Shown: positions 25,024-34,334, counted from the first letter of the stretch. The stretch: DNA of 64,000 bases from JAWPMV01 sp038527215 (GCA_038527215.1 JBCBGC010000010.1:1-64000), one strand, 5' to 3'. The notes: generated by a model from the sequence alone, not told the origin. A program made the numbers and translations.

Positions 25024-25701
25024 ATGTCCCACAAATACCATCTCCTTCGGGAGATTGTGGACTTGCTCGAACAGTACGAAACCGAAACCCAGGACACATC
25101 CCCCAACCTGTTTCCTTTCGCTGTCTGGTTAAACAATCGTTTGGCCTACCCCAATCCTGTAGCCATTACCCGGCCTACGGAGGGAGGGCTTGACGAGGAA
25201 CAATCCCAGACTGTATTGACCATGCTCCTGTCATACCTGAATCGGTATGCCAAACACTACTCCAAGAAAGCCCTGGAAGACACTCCGCTTTCCACCATGG
25301 ATGACTTTACGTTTTTGGCCACCTTGAGCTATGAAGATAGCCTGACCAAAACTGAACTCATTCAGATGCATTTGCTGGAAATTACCTCCGGCATTGAGAT
25401 CATCAAGCGGTTGGAGAAACACGGCTTGCTGGAGAGTTTTGCTGACCATAGAGACAAGCGATCCAAGCGCGTGAAAATCACCCCTCAGGGAGAAAAAGTC
25501 CTTACGAAGGTCATGGAAAAAATGGACCAGGTAGCCAGCATTTTGTCTGGAAATCTGGCCGCCCAGGAATTAGGGCAACTGTTGCCCTTGCTTCACAAGC
25601 TCAACGATTTTCATGCGGTCATCCATCATAACGATAAGAAGACCGCGCTGGACCAGATTGAGGCCAAGTACCTCAAGGAGACAGCGAATTCACTAAGTTG
25701 A
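25024..25701 (+). CDS. MarR-family winged-helix regulator
   Basis: The 225-residue protein has a central winged helix (about 105-165): a helix-turn-helix with EITSGIEIIKRLEKHGLLE and a wing with DHRDKRSKRVKITPQGEKVL, the typical DNR-x-KR wing of MarR proteins. It is longer than most MarR proteins because of an N-terminal extension of about 60 residues (LVEQYETE-type helical sequence). It is divergent from the TonB-dependent receptor and a likely regulator of it. The last 9 bp overlap the end of the convergent glycosyltransferase gene. Confidence 0.85.
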   Translation: MSHKYHLLREIVDLLEQYETETQDTSPNLFPFAVWLNNRLAYPNPVAITRPTEGGLDEEQSQTVLTMLLSYLNRYAKHYSKKALEDTPLSTMDDFTFLATLSYEDSLTKTELIQMHLLEITSGIEIIKRLEKHGLLESFADHRDKRSKRVKITPQGEKVLTKVMEKMDQVASILSGNLAAQELGQLLPLLHKLNDFHAVIHHNDKKTALDQIEAKYLKETANSLS

Positions 25702-26775
25702 GGTCAAGGGAGCAAGGGGAGCAAGCTCCGTTTCGGGGGCGTAAAAATGCTGAAATGTGCTGGAAGGAAAAAGGTGATCAGGTCTACCTGCTTTCGCCCA
25801 GTCCATCAATGCCTTTACAATCAGCCCTTCCATCTGGGGATATTTTTGGGCTGTGGGTGCAGGACAGGCCAACCAATGTTGAAAAGTAGGAATCTCTTTT
25901 TCCGCTAACTTTTGCAAGACTGGAATTCCCATTTTAGCCAGAGCCGCAGCATTAGCTAGCTGCTCATACTGCCCTTTGATGGGAATGACGCAGAGCTTTT
26001 TGCCCAAATAGAGTGCTTCTGAGGGCGTTTCAAATCCAGCGCTACACAACACGGCTTTAGCCCCAGCCAGACTTTCCATAAAAGTTGATCCGCTGACCGG
26101 ACGAATCCATACATTCCCATGCCTTTGTGGTTGAGGACTGTAGCGGGAAAAAACCTGCCATTGTACCTCAGGCATCTTGGTCAATACCCGGAGAATTTGT
26201 TTGTCCCGATAGGCAGGCAGATAGACAGTCACATGTTGTCCTGCCTGCACTTCCAGCTTACGTATTTCGGGTCGGATGATGGGCGGAAAAATAAAGCTAT
26301 CGTATGGCTGAAAATGAAAACCCAGGGCCTGGGAGGTCGGGGCGTAGTTACGCAGGATAAACTCAGCCCAGGCATCTTGTTTTTCTGGCCTGGGCGTTTT
26401 GGCGGTCAGAAAGGAGGCCTGATGACTGACTGAGACCGAGGGGACCTTTCTCAATTTGGCCGCCCAGGCAGAAATGGGTTCAAAATCATTGACAACAAGG
26501 TCGTAATGATCCACGGGAAGCTGACGGATTTCGCGGAGGACCCGTAAGGAAAGATTCTTCCAGCCGGATTTCGCATAATGGATGCCGCCTCTTTTGTTGT
26601 AGTGAAAAGAAGCCCCTCGGTATTGATAACTGATGGGGTAGGGGAGCTTGAGTTCCGATTGCGTACCCGAAACAAGTATATCTACCTCTGCATGTTGATG
26701 AAAATGCGGCAGTAAGGCAATGGCCCGACTTAGGTGGCCATTACCGGTTCCCTGAATGGCATATAATACGCGCAT
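25693..26775 (-). CDS. MJ1255-type (GT28-like) glycosyltransferase
   Basis: The 360-residue protein begins MRVLYAIQGTGNGHLSRA, the glycine-rich N-terminal loop of GT-B enzymes such as MurG. Its nucleotide-sugar site is represented by LCSAGFETPSEALYLGKK and IKGQYEQLANA. This pattern matches the MJ1255/VC2487 family, cytoplasmic enzymes that transfer a sugar to a lipid or small acceptor. It directly follows the LpxH-like phosphatase gene (28-bp gap), and this pairing suggests a role in membrane glycolipid or LPS-precursor synthesis. The acceptor cannot be named. Confidence 0.85.
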   Translation of the reverse strand: MRVLYAIQGTGNGHLSRAIALLPHFHQHAEVDILVSGTQSELKLPYPISYQYRGASFHYNKRGGIHYAKSGWKNLSLRVLREIRQLPVDHYDLVVNDFEPISAWAAKLRKVPSVSVSHQASFLTAKTPRPEKQDAWAEFILRNYAPTSQALGFHFQPYDSFIFPPIIRPEIRKLEVQAGQHVTVYLPAYRDKQILRVLTKMPEVQWQVFSRYSPQPQRHGNVWIRPVSGSTFMESLAGAKAVLCSAGFETPSEALYLGKKLCVIPIKGQYEQLANAAALAKMGIPVLQKLAEKEIPTFQHWLACPAPTAQKYPQMEGLIVKALMDWAKAGRPDHLFPSSTFQHFYAPETELAPLAPLTST

Positions 26776-26803
26776 AGGATTGGAATCAAATGGGAGTAAT
26801 GAC

Positions 26804-27637
26804 TTATGCCAAAACCGGTTCCTGTTCGGAGGTATTTGGCAGCTTGAGATCGACTGACTTTTTCTTTCGGCTTTTCTTTATGGACTGCTTTGCGTCAGGC
26901 TCAAAGCTGAACAAGTTCCAAGTGCCTTCATGGTATTCCAGGGCGGTGTTATGTTCAATCCAATCCCCTGAATTGAGGTAGGTAACCTCTCCCTCCTCAT
27001 TGCTGATTTTCCGAATCTGAGGTTGATGAATATGACCACAAATGACATAGTCATATTCATTTTCGATGGCCAAATCTGCAGCGATGTCTTCAAAGTCGCT
27101 GATATATTTGATCGCGGTCTTGACGCTGGCTTTCACCTTTTTGGAAAGGGACATCTTCTCCCTGCCCATTTTTTCCAGGCCCCAGTTGATCATGCTGTTG
27201 ATAAAAATGAGCAGATCGTAGCCTATCCCGCCCAACTTGGCCAGCCACTTGGCGTGCTTCATGCTGGCATCAAACACGTCTCCGTGGAAGATCCAGGCTT
27301 TTTCTCCACCTTCCAGTTCCAATATGAGCTTGTCCTGCAGGTAAAAGTTGCCCAGCTTGAAGTCAGAAAACTTCCGGAGCAATTCGTCATGGTTGCCCGT
27401 CAGGTAGTAGACAGGCGTTTCCCGGGCCAGAATTTTGACAATTTCCTTGATGACCTGCATATGGGCCTTTGGCCAATAGCGCTTGCTGAATTGCCAGATA
27501 TCAATGATATCTCCATTGAGAATCAGGACCCCAGGCTGAATGCTTTTGAGGTACACGACCAGCTCCTGAGCCCGGCAACCATAGGTGCCAAGGTGCACAT
27601 CTGAAATGATCACCACATCTACTTTACGTCTACTCAT
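26804..27637 (-). CDS. LpxH-like metallophosphatase (UDP-2,3-diacylglucosamine pyrophosphatase family)
   Basis: The 277-residue calcineurin-like phosphoesterase has the metal-binding motifs ISDVHLG (N-terminus), LNGDIID, LTGNHDELL, FHGDVFD and CGHIHQP. This set is typical of LpxH-type enzymes, which hydrolyse UDP-2,3-diacylglucosamine to lipid X in lipid A synthesis at the inner membrane. Bacteroidota often carry several paralogues, so lipid A function is probable but not certain. The C-terminus has a basic tail (KKSRKKKSVDLK) that may help membrane association. A terminator-like hairpin lies only 17 bases upstream of the start codon (27645-27680), suggesting attenuation. Confidence 0.85.
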   Translation of the reverse strand: MSRRKVDVVIISDVHLGTYGCRAQELVVYLKSIQPGVLILNGDIIDIWQFSKRYWPKAHMQVIKEIVKILARETPVYYLTGNHDELLRKFSDFKLGNFYLQDKLILELEGGEKAWIFHGDVFDASMKHAKWLAKLGGIGYDLLIFINSMINWGLEKMGREKMSLSKKVKASVKTAIKYISDFEDIAADLAIENEYDYVICGHIHQPQIRKISNEEGEVTYLNSGDWIEHNTALEYHEGTWNLFSFEPDAKQSIKKSRKKKSVDLKLPNTSEQEPVLA

Positions 27638-27644
27638 GACTTAG

Positions 27645-27680
27645 AAAAATAAAAGTCCCGGCAAGAGGTGGGGCCGGGAC
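27645..27680 (-). terminator. Terminator-like hairpin in the leader of the LpxH-like gene (possible attenuator)
   Basis: On the minus strand GTCCCGG pairs with CCGGGAC (27655-27661 with 27674-27680) around 12 bases and is followed by TTTTATTTTT, ending 7 bases before ATG 27637. The preceding T9SS gene already has its own terminator at 27884-27915, so this one would act on transcripts started in the leader. Confidence 0.55.
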
Positions 27681-27883
27681 ACTGGTGAAAAAGAAATAGG
27701 GCATGTACGTCCGAAGAGACTTCTTTAAGGTTATAAGAGCTCGTTCTTGCGTTAACCTACATGCTTGCATGAACCTTAACCTTTACTATGATTTACATCT
27801 GCAATAAAGTCTTAGGGTATTACTTGGGTATTACGGGGAAGGAAAGGATGTGTCATGTTTATATGAAGCTAAAAAGAAGGGGT

Positions 27884-27915
27884 AAAAAAAATGGGCCGGT
27901 CCAAGACCGGCCCAT
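27884..27915 (-). terminator. Intrinsic terminator of the T9SS-secreted protein gene
   Basis: On the minus strand ATGGGCCGGTC pairs with GACCGGCCCAT (27905-27915 with 27891-27901) around a 3-base loop and is followed by eight T. Confidence 0.85.
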
Positions 27916-27937
27916 GCCTGTAGAAGAGTCAGGATGA

Positions 27938-29692
27938 CTATTGCTTTACCAGTTGGGCAGTAGCTATGTTGTTACCCTGTTGTACTTTCAGGAAGTACAT
28001 GCCAGCAGGAGCCGTACCGAGATCGATACGTGTTTCCAGTTCACCAGCTACGGGCATAGCGTCTGCCGTTAAGACCAACCGTCCAGACATGTCATAAACC
28101 ATGATCTCAACAGCCTCTGTTCCCATGTCGCTGCCTGCTACGGTGAAGGCATTGCGGGTTGGGTTAGGGTACAGGCGAAGACTACGGATAAACTCTTTTT
28201 TATCGTCGATGCTGGTCAGAGCAGAGAAGGTGGCTGGGAAGTATCCCAACTCGTCCATATAAGTCCACTCATCAGCCCAGAATTCGGCGGGATCGATGCT
28301 GAAAGCACCTTTATAATTTACATCAGCGAAGAAAGGATCACCTGGCTCATCAGAAGCAGGAGCAGTACCGAGGGCAAAGCCGGAAGTAGGACGTGGGTCC
28401 AGGGCATTGTTGAACTCCGTTCTGTCGATGCTTGGGAACCCAGGATTCACTACAGTTTGGTTAGTAGAATCGAAGTAAGCCTGGATAAAGGCAGTACCAG
28501 CGGCCAGGTCAGCCAGAGAATCGGTTACCGCCTGAGCCACAGTATTTCCGTTAGCATCGATGGTTCCGTATTTACCCAAAGTAACTTTAAATACCTCAGC
28601 TGAATCGTTTCCAGCAACGTTCCAGAAGATGTTGTTTCTCAGGGCCAGGTCTCCAGCCTGCAGGCGGTCGTAGCTGTGCTCAGAACCGTTTCCGAGGATT
28701 TCAACGTCGATACCTCTTGAGAAATCGTAGAAGATAGAGTTGTGGTATTCACCACCAGCGTTGTCGCGGAAAGTCAGCGCTCTTTTACCAGCAGACTCTC
28801 CCCGTCCGATGTAAGTAGCGTTATAGATCACTGGAGTAGCCAGAGGAGTTCCTGTTTCAGGAGAAGTACCTCCATCATGCTCACCCCCACGGTCAGAGCC
28901 AGCGTCATCAGACTGAATCACGAACCAGAACTGTCCGTTTCCTCTCCAGCCCATGTCGTAGTCCATAGCATCATCACCGCAGAAAGCAGCCACCAGGTAC
29001 TTGCAGTCAACAGTTCCTCCGAACCATTCAAATCCATCGTCCTGGTTGAAGATCACCTCAACGTGGTCGATTTGAGTAGCGCTACCCACACCACCCATGG
29101 TTAAACCATTGATCTCATTGTTGGCTCCAATGTTGGTACCACCGTGGCGGATAGAAACGTAGCGGAAGATACCGCTGTTGTCTGCGTCGTTTACAGTTGC
29201 GTCGGAATAGTCTCCGTCGTTGTTAGGGTCAATCGCCCCGAAAAGGCCACGAAGCTCGGTGGTAGGAATCCCTTCTATGGCTTGCTCAGGAGGATTAGTG
29301 TTGGTGCTGGCGTTTCCGAGGATGATCACTCCACCCCATAGGCCTACGGTGTTGGGCGCAAGATCAAATGGGTTAGAAACGTCGTCAGATTCAGCGGTAA
29401 AGATAATCGGCTCAGATGGAGTTCCTTCAGCCATGATGGTTCCACCGCGGGCCACGACCAGGGCAGAAGCAGCGGCACCCTGTCCGGATTTTCCTTTGAT
29501 AACAGTACCTGCTTCGATGGTCAACGTCTGACCACTGTTTACAAATACAAAGCCATCCAAAATGTAGGTTGTGTCTTTGTCCCAGGTTACGGTCCCGGTT
29601 CCGGCAGCACTGGCAGTAATGGTTTTTGTCGGCTGTGCATACAAAAAGCCTACGGTCAGTAGCAATAAGAGAGTAGAGATAAAACTTTTCAT
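27938..29692 (-). CDS. Secreted protein with T9SS type A C-terminal sorting domain
   Basis: The 584-residue protein has a signal peptide (1-20). Its body is rich in Gly, Asn and Asp with right-handed beta-helix-like stretches (LDGFVFVNSGQTLTIEAGTV, LVVARGGTIMAEG, ITFTAESDD-like segments). A C-terminal T9SS sorting domain from about residue 505 has the usual LYPNPTRNAFTV start and a GMYFLKVQQGNNIATAQLVKQ-type end. It should be secreted and attached to the cell surface. It lies just downstream of a TonB-dependent receptor in the same direction, a pairing seen repeatedly in Bacteroidota, suggesting that it helps capture the receptor's substrate. The substrate is unknown. Confidence 0.88.
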   Translation of the reverse strand: MKSFISTLLLLLTVGFLYAQPTKTITASAAGTGTVTWDKDTTYILDGFVFVNSGQTLTIEAGTVIKGKSGQGAAASALVVARGGTIMAEGTPSEPIIFTAESDDVSNPFDLAPNTVGLWGGVIILGNASTNTNPPEQAIEGIPTTELRGLFGAIDPNNDGDYSDATVNDADNSGIFRYVSIRHGGTNIGANNEINGLTMGGVGSATQIDHVEVIFNQDDGFEWFGGTVDCKYLVAAFCGDDAMDYDMGWRGNGQFWFVIQSDDAGSDRGGEHDGGTSPETGTPLATPVIYNATYIGRGESAGKRALTFRDNAGGEYHNSIFYDFSRGIDVEILGNGSEHSYDRLQAGDLALRNNIFWNVAGNDSAEVFKVTLGKYGTIDANGNTVAQAVTDSLADLAAGTAFIQAYFDSTNQTVVNPGFPSIDRTEFNNALDPRPTSGFALGTAPASDEPGDPFFADVNYKGAFSIDPAEFWADEWTYMDELGYFPATFSALTSIDDKKEFIRSLRLYPNPTRNAFTVAGSDMGTEAVEIMVYDMSGRLVLTADAMPVAGELETRIDLGTAPAGMYFLKVQQGNNIATAQLVKQ

Positions 29693-29821
29693 TGTGAAAG
29701 GTTTTGGGCTTAGATACAGTTCCCCCAGCAGACTTCTCTATGAGGAAAAGTCCGAGACAGGAGAGCAGTGAGCAGAAATGAATTAGTTGGTTTTAGTAAG
29801 AAATCAAGAAAGAACGAAAAG

Positions 29822-29854
29822 AAAGGCAGTCGGTTGATCAGGCCAACTGCCTTT
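29822..29854 (-). terminator. Terminator of the 961-residue receptor gene
   Basis: AAAGGCAGT (29822-29830) and ACTGCCTTT (29846-29854) are exact complements around 15 bases. The minus strand continues T-rich (CTTTTCG). Confidence 0.6.
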
Positions 29855-29859
29855 CCATA

Positions 29860-32745
29860 TTATAGCGATACAGAAATACCGAGAGAGTAAGACCTTCCAA
29901 GGGTATAGCTACGGAAAACAAATGGGTCGTTTATCTCAGGACGATACTCCTGGGTCATTTTATATTCTGGGTCTAATAAATTGTTGGCGCGGAATCTAAT
30001 GGAGAACATACCGAAGGTTTTGGCCAGAGAAAAATTCATCAGGCCCCTTGGTTGCTCATAAATATCTGGATCAGAACCCCCGACGATGGCGATCCGCTCA
30101 CCGAACATATTGAAACTCAAACTTGCCTGAAGCCCAAGGTCTTCTTTGTCGATATAGGCCAATTCTGCGTTGACGGCATAAGGCGACTGACCAAACATTG
30201 GACGACGACGAGGGCGGGTATCATCTACGGCGATGATGTTCTGATATTCCAACTCATTGATATCAATGCGGGACTGAATCAGGGCGAGGTTCGCACCGAG
30301 GGTCAGTTTTCGCAGGGCATCAGAAACAAAGCCGAAATTCTTTTTGATCTCAAATTCCGCTCCGTAAGCCACGCCATTATCTACGTTTCTGAACTGATAC
30401 TGAGGGTTTTGAGCCCGTGGGTCCAAAATCCGTTCGATCGGGTTGGTGAAGTTTTTGTAAAACAAGCTCACACTGACCAGTTCTGTCAGAGAAGGATAAA
30501 ATTCCCAGCGTAAGTCAGCATTATCGATCAGGGTACGCTGCAATTCAGGGTTACCCACCAGGAGGAAATCACCGTCAAAGTCGAAAGACGCGAAAGGTGC
30601 AAACTCCCGGAAAGTGGGGCGGGCCAGGGTACGGCTGTAACCAGCCCGCAGGTTCATTTTTTCAGAAAGCTTGGCCACAAAGTTGGCAGCAGGGAGGATG
30701 TCGTTTAGGTCCAGTACCCCTGGAGCAATAGAAGAGTCGTTGGAAACAGTGGTTACATCCGTTCCTTCATAGCGGGCTCCGGTAATTACCTTGAGACGGT
30801 TGGTCAAAGGCAGTTCTACCATCAGATAACCGGCCAGAATGGTCTGGTCTCCAGTATAGTCGTTTCGATCTTCGGAGGCATCCTGGTAGTACAGGCCCAT
30901 GTCATAACGGGTGAAGTCAAATGGGGCAGGAGCGATGAAAGTATCTACGATGCCGAGGTTCCCATTGGAGAAGTATTCTGTTGGGTTTCCATTATAAGCC
31001 TGGGTCTTGGTACCGAAAGACATGACATAACGTGTTTCGTTAAAATCACGCACTTTGCTGGTATAAGCCCCGCCAAATTTGACTTTGGCTTCTTTGCCGC
31101 TCCACTGCTGGAAGGGAAGCTCGAAATTTACTTTCAGGTCCTGATTGGTTTCTGCCAGGGTCCGGTAGAAGCGAGCCGGAGCGGTATAAATACCACTCTG
31201 GTCAATGTCATATAGGGTGTCGCCCTCGTCCATCCGGAACTCATTACTGAAGTAGCGAAGGTCGGGCTCATCCTGAGCTGATTCTGTCATGGAAGCAATC
31301 CAATCCACACTCAACTTCCCAAAGAGGTGCTTTCCTTCAAGCTGGAAGACATCCATGGATCTTTCCAGGTAGCTGATGGCGCGGGTTTGCAGAATCAGGT
31401 CTGCATCCTGGCCAGGGTAACCACCGGTATATGTCCGGGCAGTATTGGTGCCGCTCTGGTTATGCATGTAGTTGAAGGAGAACTTATGGTTCGGGCTGGG
31501 CTTGAAAGATAGCTTGATCAATCCCCCCCAAAGCACTTCCTGCTGACCCAGGGGACCATTCAATGCCAGCTCAGTGTTCAAAGAATTGGCAATGTTGCCG
31601 CTGGCCACATCACTGGTATTTTTAAAACGGGCTTCTGTTCCGGTGTAGGCAGTGAAACCGTTTCGGTAAGAGAAGTTGGCGATGAACCCAAAAGGCTTAC
31701 CTCCCAGGTCATATTGGTTACCGATTGAAATCTGATAGTTCTGATTCAGTCCAGAGGTCGTTTGGCTTGGGTCAAACTGCGTCCCGAAAGATTTGGTGAT
31801 TCGATCCAGGGCAATTTTATCTTCATTGTCTGAGCTTAAGTTAGGGATGGTGCCCTGGGTATTTTCAGAAATGAAGGCAGGTACGGCCCGGGTTCCGTCA
31901 TCGTATCCCAACCAATCGGTAGAGCTCTGCTCTGCCATCAGGAAATCATCTCTCAGGTTGGCCTGAGGATTGTAGCTGGCAGCAGCAGAAAACTTCAAGG
32001 TGAATTTGGCGGGGAAGTCTTTAGTCCGAACATCTACCAGCCCACCGGAGAAAGAACCGGGTAGGTCTGGAGAAAAGTTTTTATAAACGAGGATGTTGTC
32101 GATCAGGTTGGCAGGAAAAAGGTCCATCTGTACGCTGTTCCGGTTGGGATCCAAACCTGGCAGTTCCGCGCCATTCAGGGTAGTCTTGCTGTAACGGTCT
32201 CCCAATCCTCGCACGTAGACATACTTCCCTCCTTCGACGGTTACGCCGGTGATCCGCTGCATGGCTGCGCCCACATCTGCATCACCCGTACGTTGCATGA
32301 TTTCATTAGAAATTCCATCTACCGCATTGAGGGAATTCCTTTTCATCTGATAGAGGGTAACATCCGTAGCTTGACTTTTTCTGGCTACGATCTCAACTGT
32401 CAGTTCTTTTTGTGCCTGCAGATTTTCAAACAGCAGGACTTCTTTTACCGTAATCTCTCCTCCTGTGATGGTAATAGCTTCAGAAGTATCGGCTATATAG
32501 CCGTAATAAGAAATGATGGTCTGGTATTCACCAGCGGGAGCTTTGATGGTAAAGCTGCCTTCCACATCAGAGTAGGCACCGCCCTTAATCGTGGTTCCCT
32601 GGAGCAAGCGGACCGTAGCGCCCATCAGGGCTTCTCCGCTTGTTCCGTCTGAAACCTTGCCTCGCAAAGTTCCATTTTGCGCCTGCATCTGTAGCCCCAT
32701 GCTTAACATGGTGCATAAGCAGCCGGCGAGTAGAAATTTGTTCAT
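29860..32745 (-). CDS. Large TonB-dependent receptor
   Basis: The 961-residue outer-membrane protein has a signal peptide, a CarbopepD_reg_2-like domain (about 24-110, GTLRGKVSDGTSGEALMGATV), and a plug (about 130-240, with VYVRGLGDRYSKTTLNGAELP). A long barrel ends in SYSLGISVSL. The plug motif is that of the Cir/FecA-like rather than the SusC-like group, and no SusD gene accompanies it. A T9SS-secreted protein gene follows and a PhoB-like response regulator gene precedes it on the same strand, with TTAA direct repeats at about 11-bp spacing in the 131-bp gap. A phosphate or organophosphate substrate is possible but is inference. Confidence 0.9.
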   Translation of the reverse strand: MNKFLLAGCLCTMLSMGLQMQAQNGTLRGKVSDGTSGEALMGATVRLLQGTTIKGGAYSDVEGSFTIKAPAGEYQTIISYYGYIADTSEAITITGGEITVKEVLLFENLQAQKELTVEIVARKSQATDVTLYQMKRNSLNAVDGISNEIMQRTGDADVGAAMQRITGVTVEGGKYVYVRGLGDRYSKTTLNGAELPGLDPNRNSVQMDLFPANLIDNILVYKNFSPDLPGSFSGGLVDVRTKDFPAKFTLKFSAAASYNPQANLRDDFLMAEQSSTDWLGYDDGTRAVPAFISENTQGTIPNLSSDNEDKIALDRITKSFGTQFDPSQTTSGLNQNYQISIGNQYDLGGKPFGFIANFSYRNGFTAYTGTEARFKNTSDVASGNIANSLNTELALNGPLGQQEVLWGGLIKLSFKPSPNHKFSFNYMHNQSGTNTARTYTGGYPGQDADLILQTRAISYLERSMDVFQLEGKHLFGKLSVDWIASMTESAQDEPDLRYFSNEFRMDEGDTLYDIDQSGIYTAPARFYRTLAETNQDLKVNFELPFQQWSGKEAKVKFGGAYTSKVRDFNETRYVMSFGTKTQAYNGNPTEYFSNGNLGIVDTFIAPAPFDFTRYDMGLYYQDASEDRNDYTGDQTILAGYLMVELPLTNRLKVITGARYEGTDVTTVSNDSSIAPGVLDLNDILPAANFVAKLSEKMNLRAGYSRTLARPTFREFAPFASFDFDGDFLLVGNPELQRTLIDNADLRWEFYPSLTELVSVSLFYKNFTNPIERILDPRAQNPQYQFRNVDNGVAYGAEFEIKKNFGFVSDALRKLTLGANLALIQSRIDINELEYQNIIAVDDTRPRRRPMFGQSPYAVNAELAYIDKEDLGLQASLSFNMFGERIAIVGGSDPDIYEQPRGLMNFSLAKTFGMFSIRFRANNLLDPEYKMTQEYRPEINDPFVFRSYTLGRSYSLGISVSL

Positions 32746-32817
32746 TTTTAAATAAATGGTATATCCGTAGTTGGCAGCAAAAGTCGGGGTAGGCTTTAAA
32801 TTGAATACTTGACTTTT

Positions 32818-32864
32818 GTTAAGGTTTTTTAAATTTCCTCTACCTAATGTTAAGCCAATATTAA
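32818..32864. promoter_or_regulatory. TTAA direct repeats upstream of the receptor gene, candidate OmpR/PhoB-type sites
   Basis: TTAA cores start at 32819, 32829, 32850 and 32861, two pairs spaced 10 and 11 bp, with GTTAAG at the first and third. A similar pair (33725 and 33736, spacing 11) precedes the response-regulator gene. Direct repeats with about 11-bp spacing are the usual PhoB/OmpR layout. AT-rich sequence could give this by chance. Confidence 0.3.
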
Positions 32865-32876
32865 AGGGTCCTATGC

Positions 32877-33548
32877 CTAGGCCCGGAACTTATATCCCAC
32901 GCCTTTGATGGTTTCCAGATAACCTTCTCCCAGTCTTTGCCGCAACTTTCGAATATGAACATCCACAGTGCGCTCCATCACCATGGGATTCTGCCAGACT
33001 TTTGATAGGAGCTGAGTTCGACTGAATACCTTGCCTGAATGAGAGGCCAGGTAAAAAAGCAGTTCGAATTCGAGCTTAGACAAGGGAATTTCTTCCCCTT
33101 CTCGTTTTACTGAATATTCGTCCGCGTTGATGGCGAGATCGTGAATGTACAGTAAGCCGTTGTCACTGATATTGAGGTTTTGCTGTAGGGATGCTTTGAT
33201 GCGGGCAAGAAGGGCCCGGGGTTTGATCGGCTTCGAGATAAAATCATTTCCACCTGCCTCAAAACCAGCTACTTCCACATACTCTTCGGTTCTAGCGGTC
33301 AGAAAAGTGACATGGGTTTTTGATAACTCAGGAATCTTCCTCAATTGATAGCAGGTCTCAATGCCATCCATTTCAGGCATGCCAATATCCAGCAAAATGA
33401 GGTTAGGTTGATGCTCCTTCGCCAACTGCAGCGCCTCCTGACCATTCCGGGCTTTAAGGACCAGATATCCCTCCCGGTTTAAGTTATATTCCAGGAGTTC
33501 CAGAATATCCTTTTCATCGTCGGCGATCAGGATGGTATGGCTTTTCAT
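32877..33548 (-). CDS. PhoB/OmpR-type response regulator without adjacent histidine kinase
   Basis: The 223-residue protein has a receiver domain with the acidic pair near residues 10-12, the phosphorylated D54 (ILLDIGMPEMDG), T84 and K106 (ISKPIKP). An OmpR-type winged helix follows (RTVDVHIRKLRQRLGEGYLETIKGVGYKF). The C-terminal domain matches PhoB-like regulators closely. A PhoR-type kinase is normally encoded next to it, but the flanking genes encode a receptor and a secreted protein, so it is an orphan here. It most likely regulates the downstream receptor and T9SS genes. A 10-bp hairpin (33654-33691) lies in its upstream region. Confidence 0.92.
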   Translation of the reverse strand: MKSHTILIADDEKDILELLEYNLNREGYLVLKARNGQEALQLAKEHQPNLILLDIGMPEMDGIETCYQLRKIPELSKTHVTFLTARTEEYVEVAGFEAGGNDFISKPIKPRALLARIKASLQQNLNISDNGLLYIHDLAINADEYSVKREGEEIPLSKLEFELLFYLASHSGKVFSRTQLLSKVWQNPMVMERTVDVHIRKLRQRLGEGYLETIKGVGYKFRA

Positions 33549-33653
33549 GAAGGAAGTATCTCGGTAGCAATCTCTGGAATTAAAGTTGGGCGAAAAGCAA
33601 GGATAAATTCAAGTGAGCCATTTTTGACCAGAATGATATCTTCCTATATGCAG

Positions 33654-33691
33654 GAAAGCCGATCCATGCCTGAGGGCTTGAATCGGCTTTC
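33654..33691. repeat. Hairpin upstream of the response regulator gene
   Basis: GAAAGCCGAT (33654-33663) and ATCGGCTTTC (33682-33691) are exact complements around 18 bases. No clear T-run follows on the minus strand, so it may be a weak terminator of the upstream operon or a regulatory hairpin. Confidence 0.4.
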
Positions 33692-33754
33692 TTTAAATTG
33701 GGGTAACCTGCTCTTACAGGTAGGTTAACACAACCTTAATTAAAAAATAACTTC

Positions 33755-34303
33755 TTAAGAGGCTTTACGAAGGACTGCACGGTGCAAGGAACCCACCGGG
33801 TAGCTGTATATGTCGCCGACATTTTCTACTTCTTCTCCAGTTTTTTGTTTTTTCTCCTGTCCTCCAAAGAAAATATTCATCTCTATATTTTCCCCCCGCA
33901 GGGTGTAGGTAATCAGCAAAAGTCCATCGCCCACTGAGAACCGACTACTGAGGGTCGATCCATTGAAAAAGGCATCCAGAAAAATGGAGTTTTTCTCATC
34001 GATCACATAATGCCCGATGGAAGCATCTACCGGTACCAGTTCGTATGCTCTCCGGTCCGTTTTTTCGCCATAATAAATGATCGTCCATTGAAAAATACCC
34101 GCACTGTCGGTCGGGGCTATCTGTAATTCCATGGGAATTTCCATGGTGATTTTTCCTTTTGAGAAAATCTGTAAATCTCCTTTCCATGCTCCTTCCCAGC
34201 CGGCAGGAAAAGCAGCCTCATGTTCCTGCGCTAATAAGGAACTCATGCCCAGAAAAAAGAAGAAAAGAAGGATACCGGACGAAAAAAGCGTTTGGGAATT
34301 CAT
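33755..34303 (-). CDS. Secreted beta-rich protein, function unknown
   Basis: The 182-residue protein has a signal peptide (MNSQTLFSSGILLFFFFLGMSSLLAQ is its first 26 residues, shown here only as a description of hydrophobic character) and a mature part of alternating beta strands (WEGAWKGDLQIFSKG, FQWTIIYYGEK, YELVPVDASIGHYVID). The pattern is reminiscent of lipocalin-like or DUF-type periplasmic proteins. It is the last gene of the six-gene minus-strand run that contains the MukBEF-like genes (31 bp after the ankyrin gene). No function is proposed. Confidence 0.7.
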   Translation of the reverse strand: MNSQTLFSSGILLFFFFLGMSSLLAQEHEAAFPAGWEGAWKGDLQIFSKGKITMEIPMELQIAPTDSAGIFQWTIIYYGEKTDRRAYELVPVDASIGHYVIDEKNSIFLDAFFNGSTLSSRFSVGDGLLLITYTLRGENIEMNIFFGGQEKKQKTGEEVENVGDIYSYPVGSLHRAVLRKAS

Positions 34304-34334
34304 GTTTAAGTAAGGATGAAAATAAAAAGAGGGA

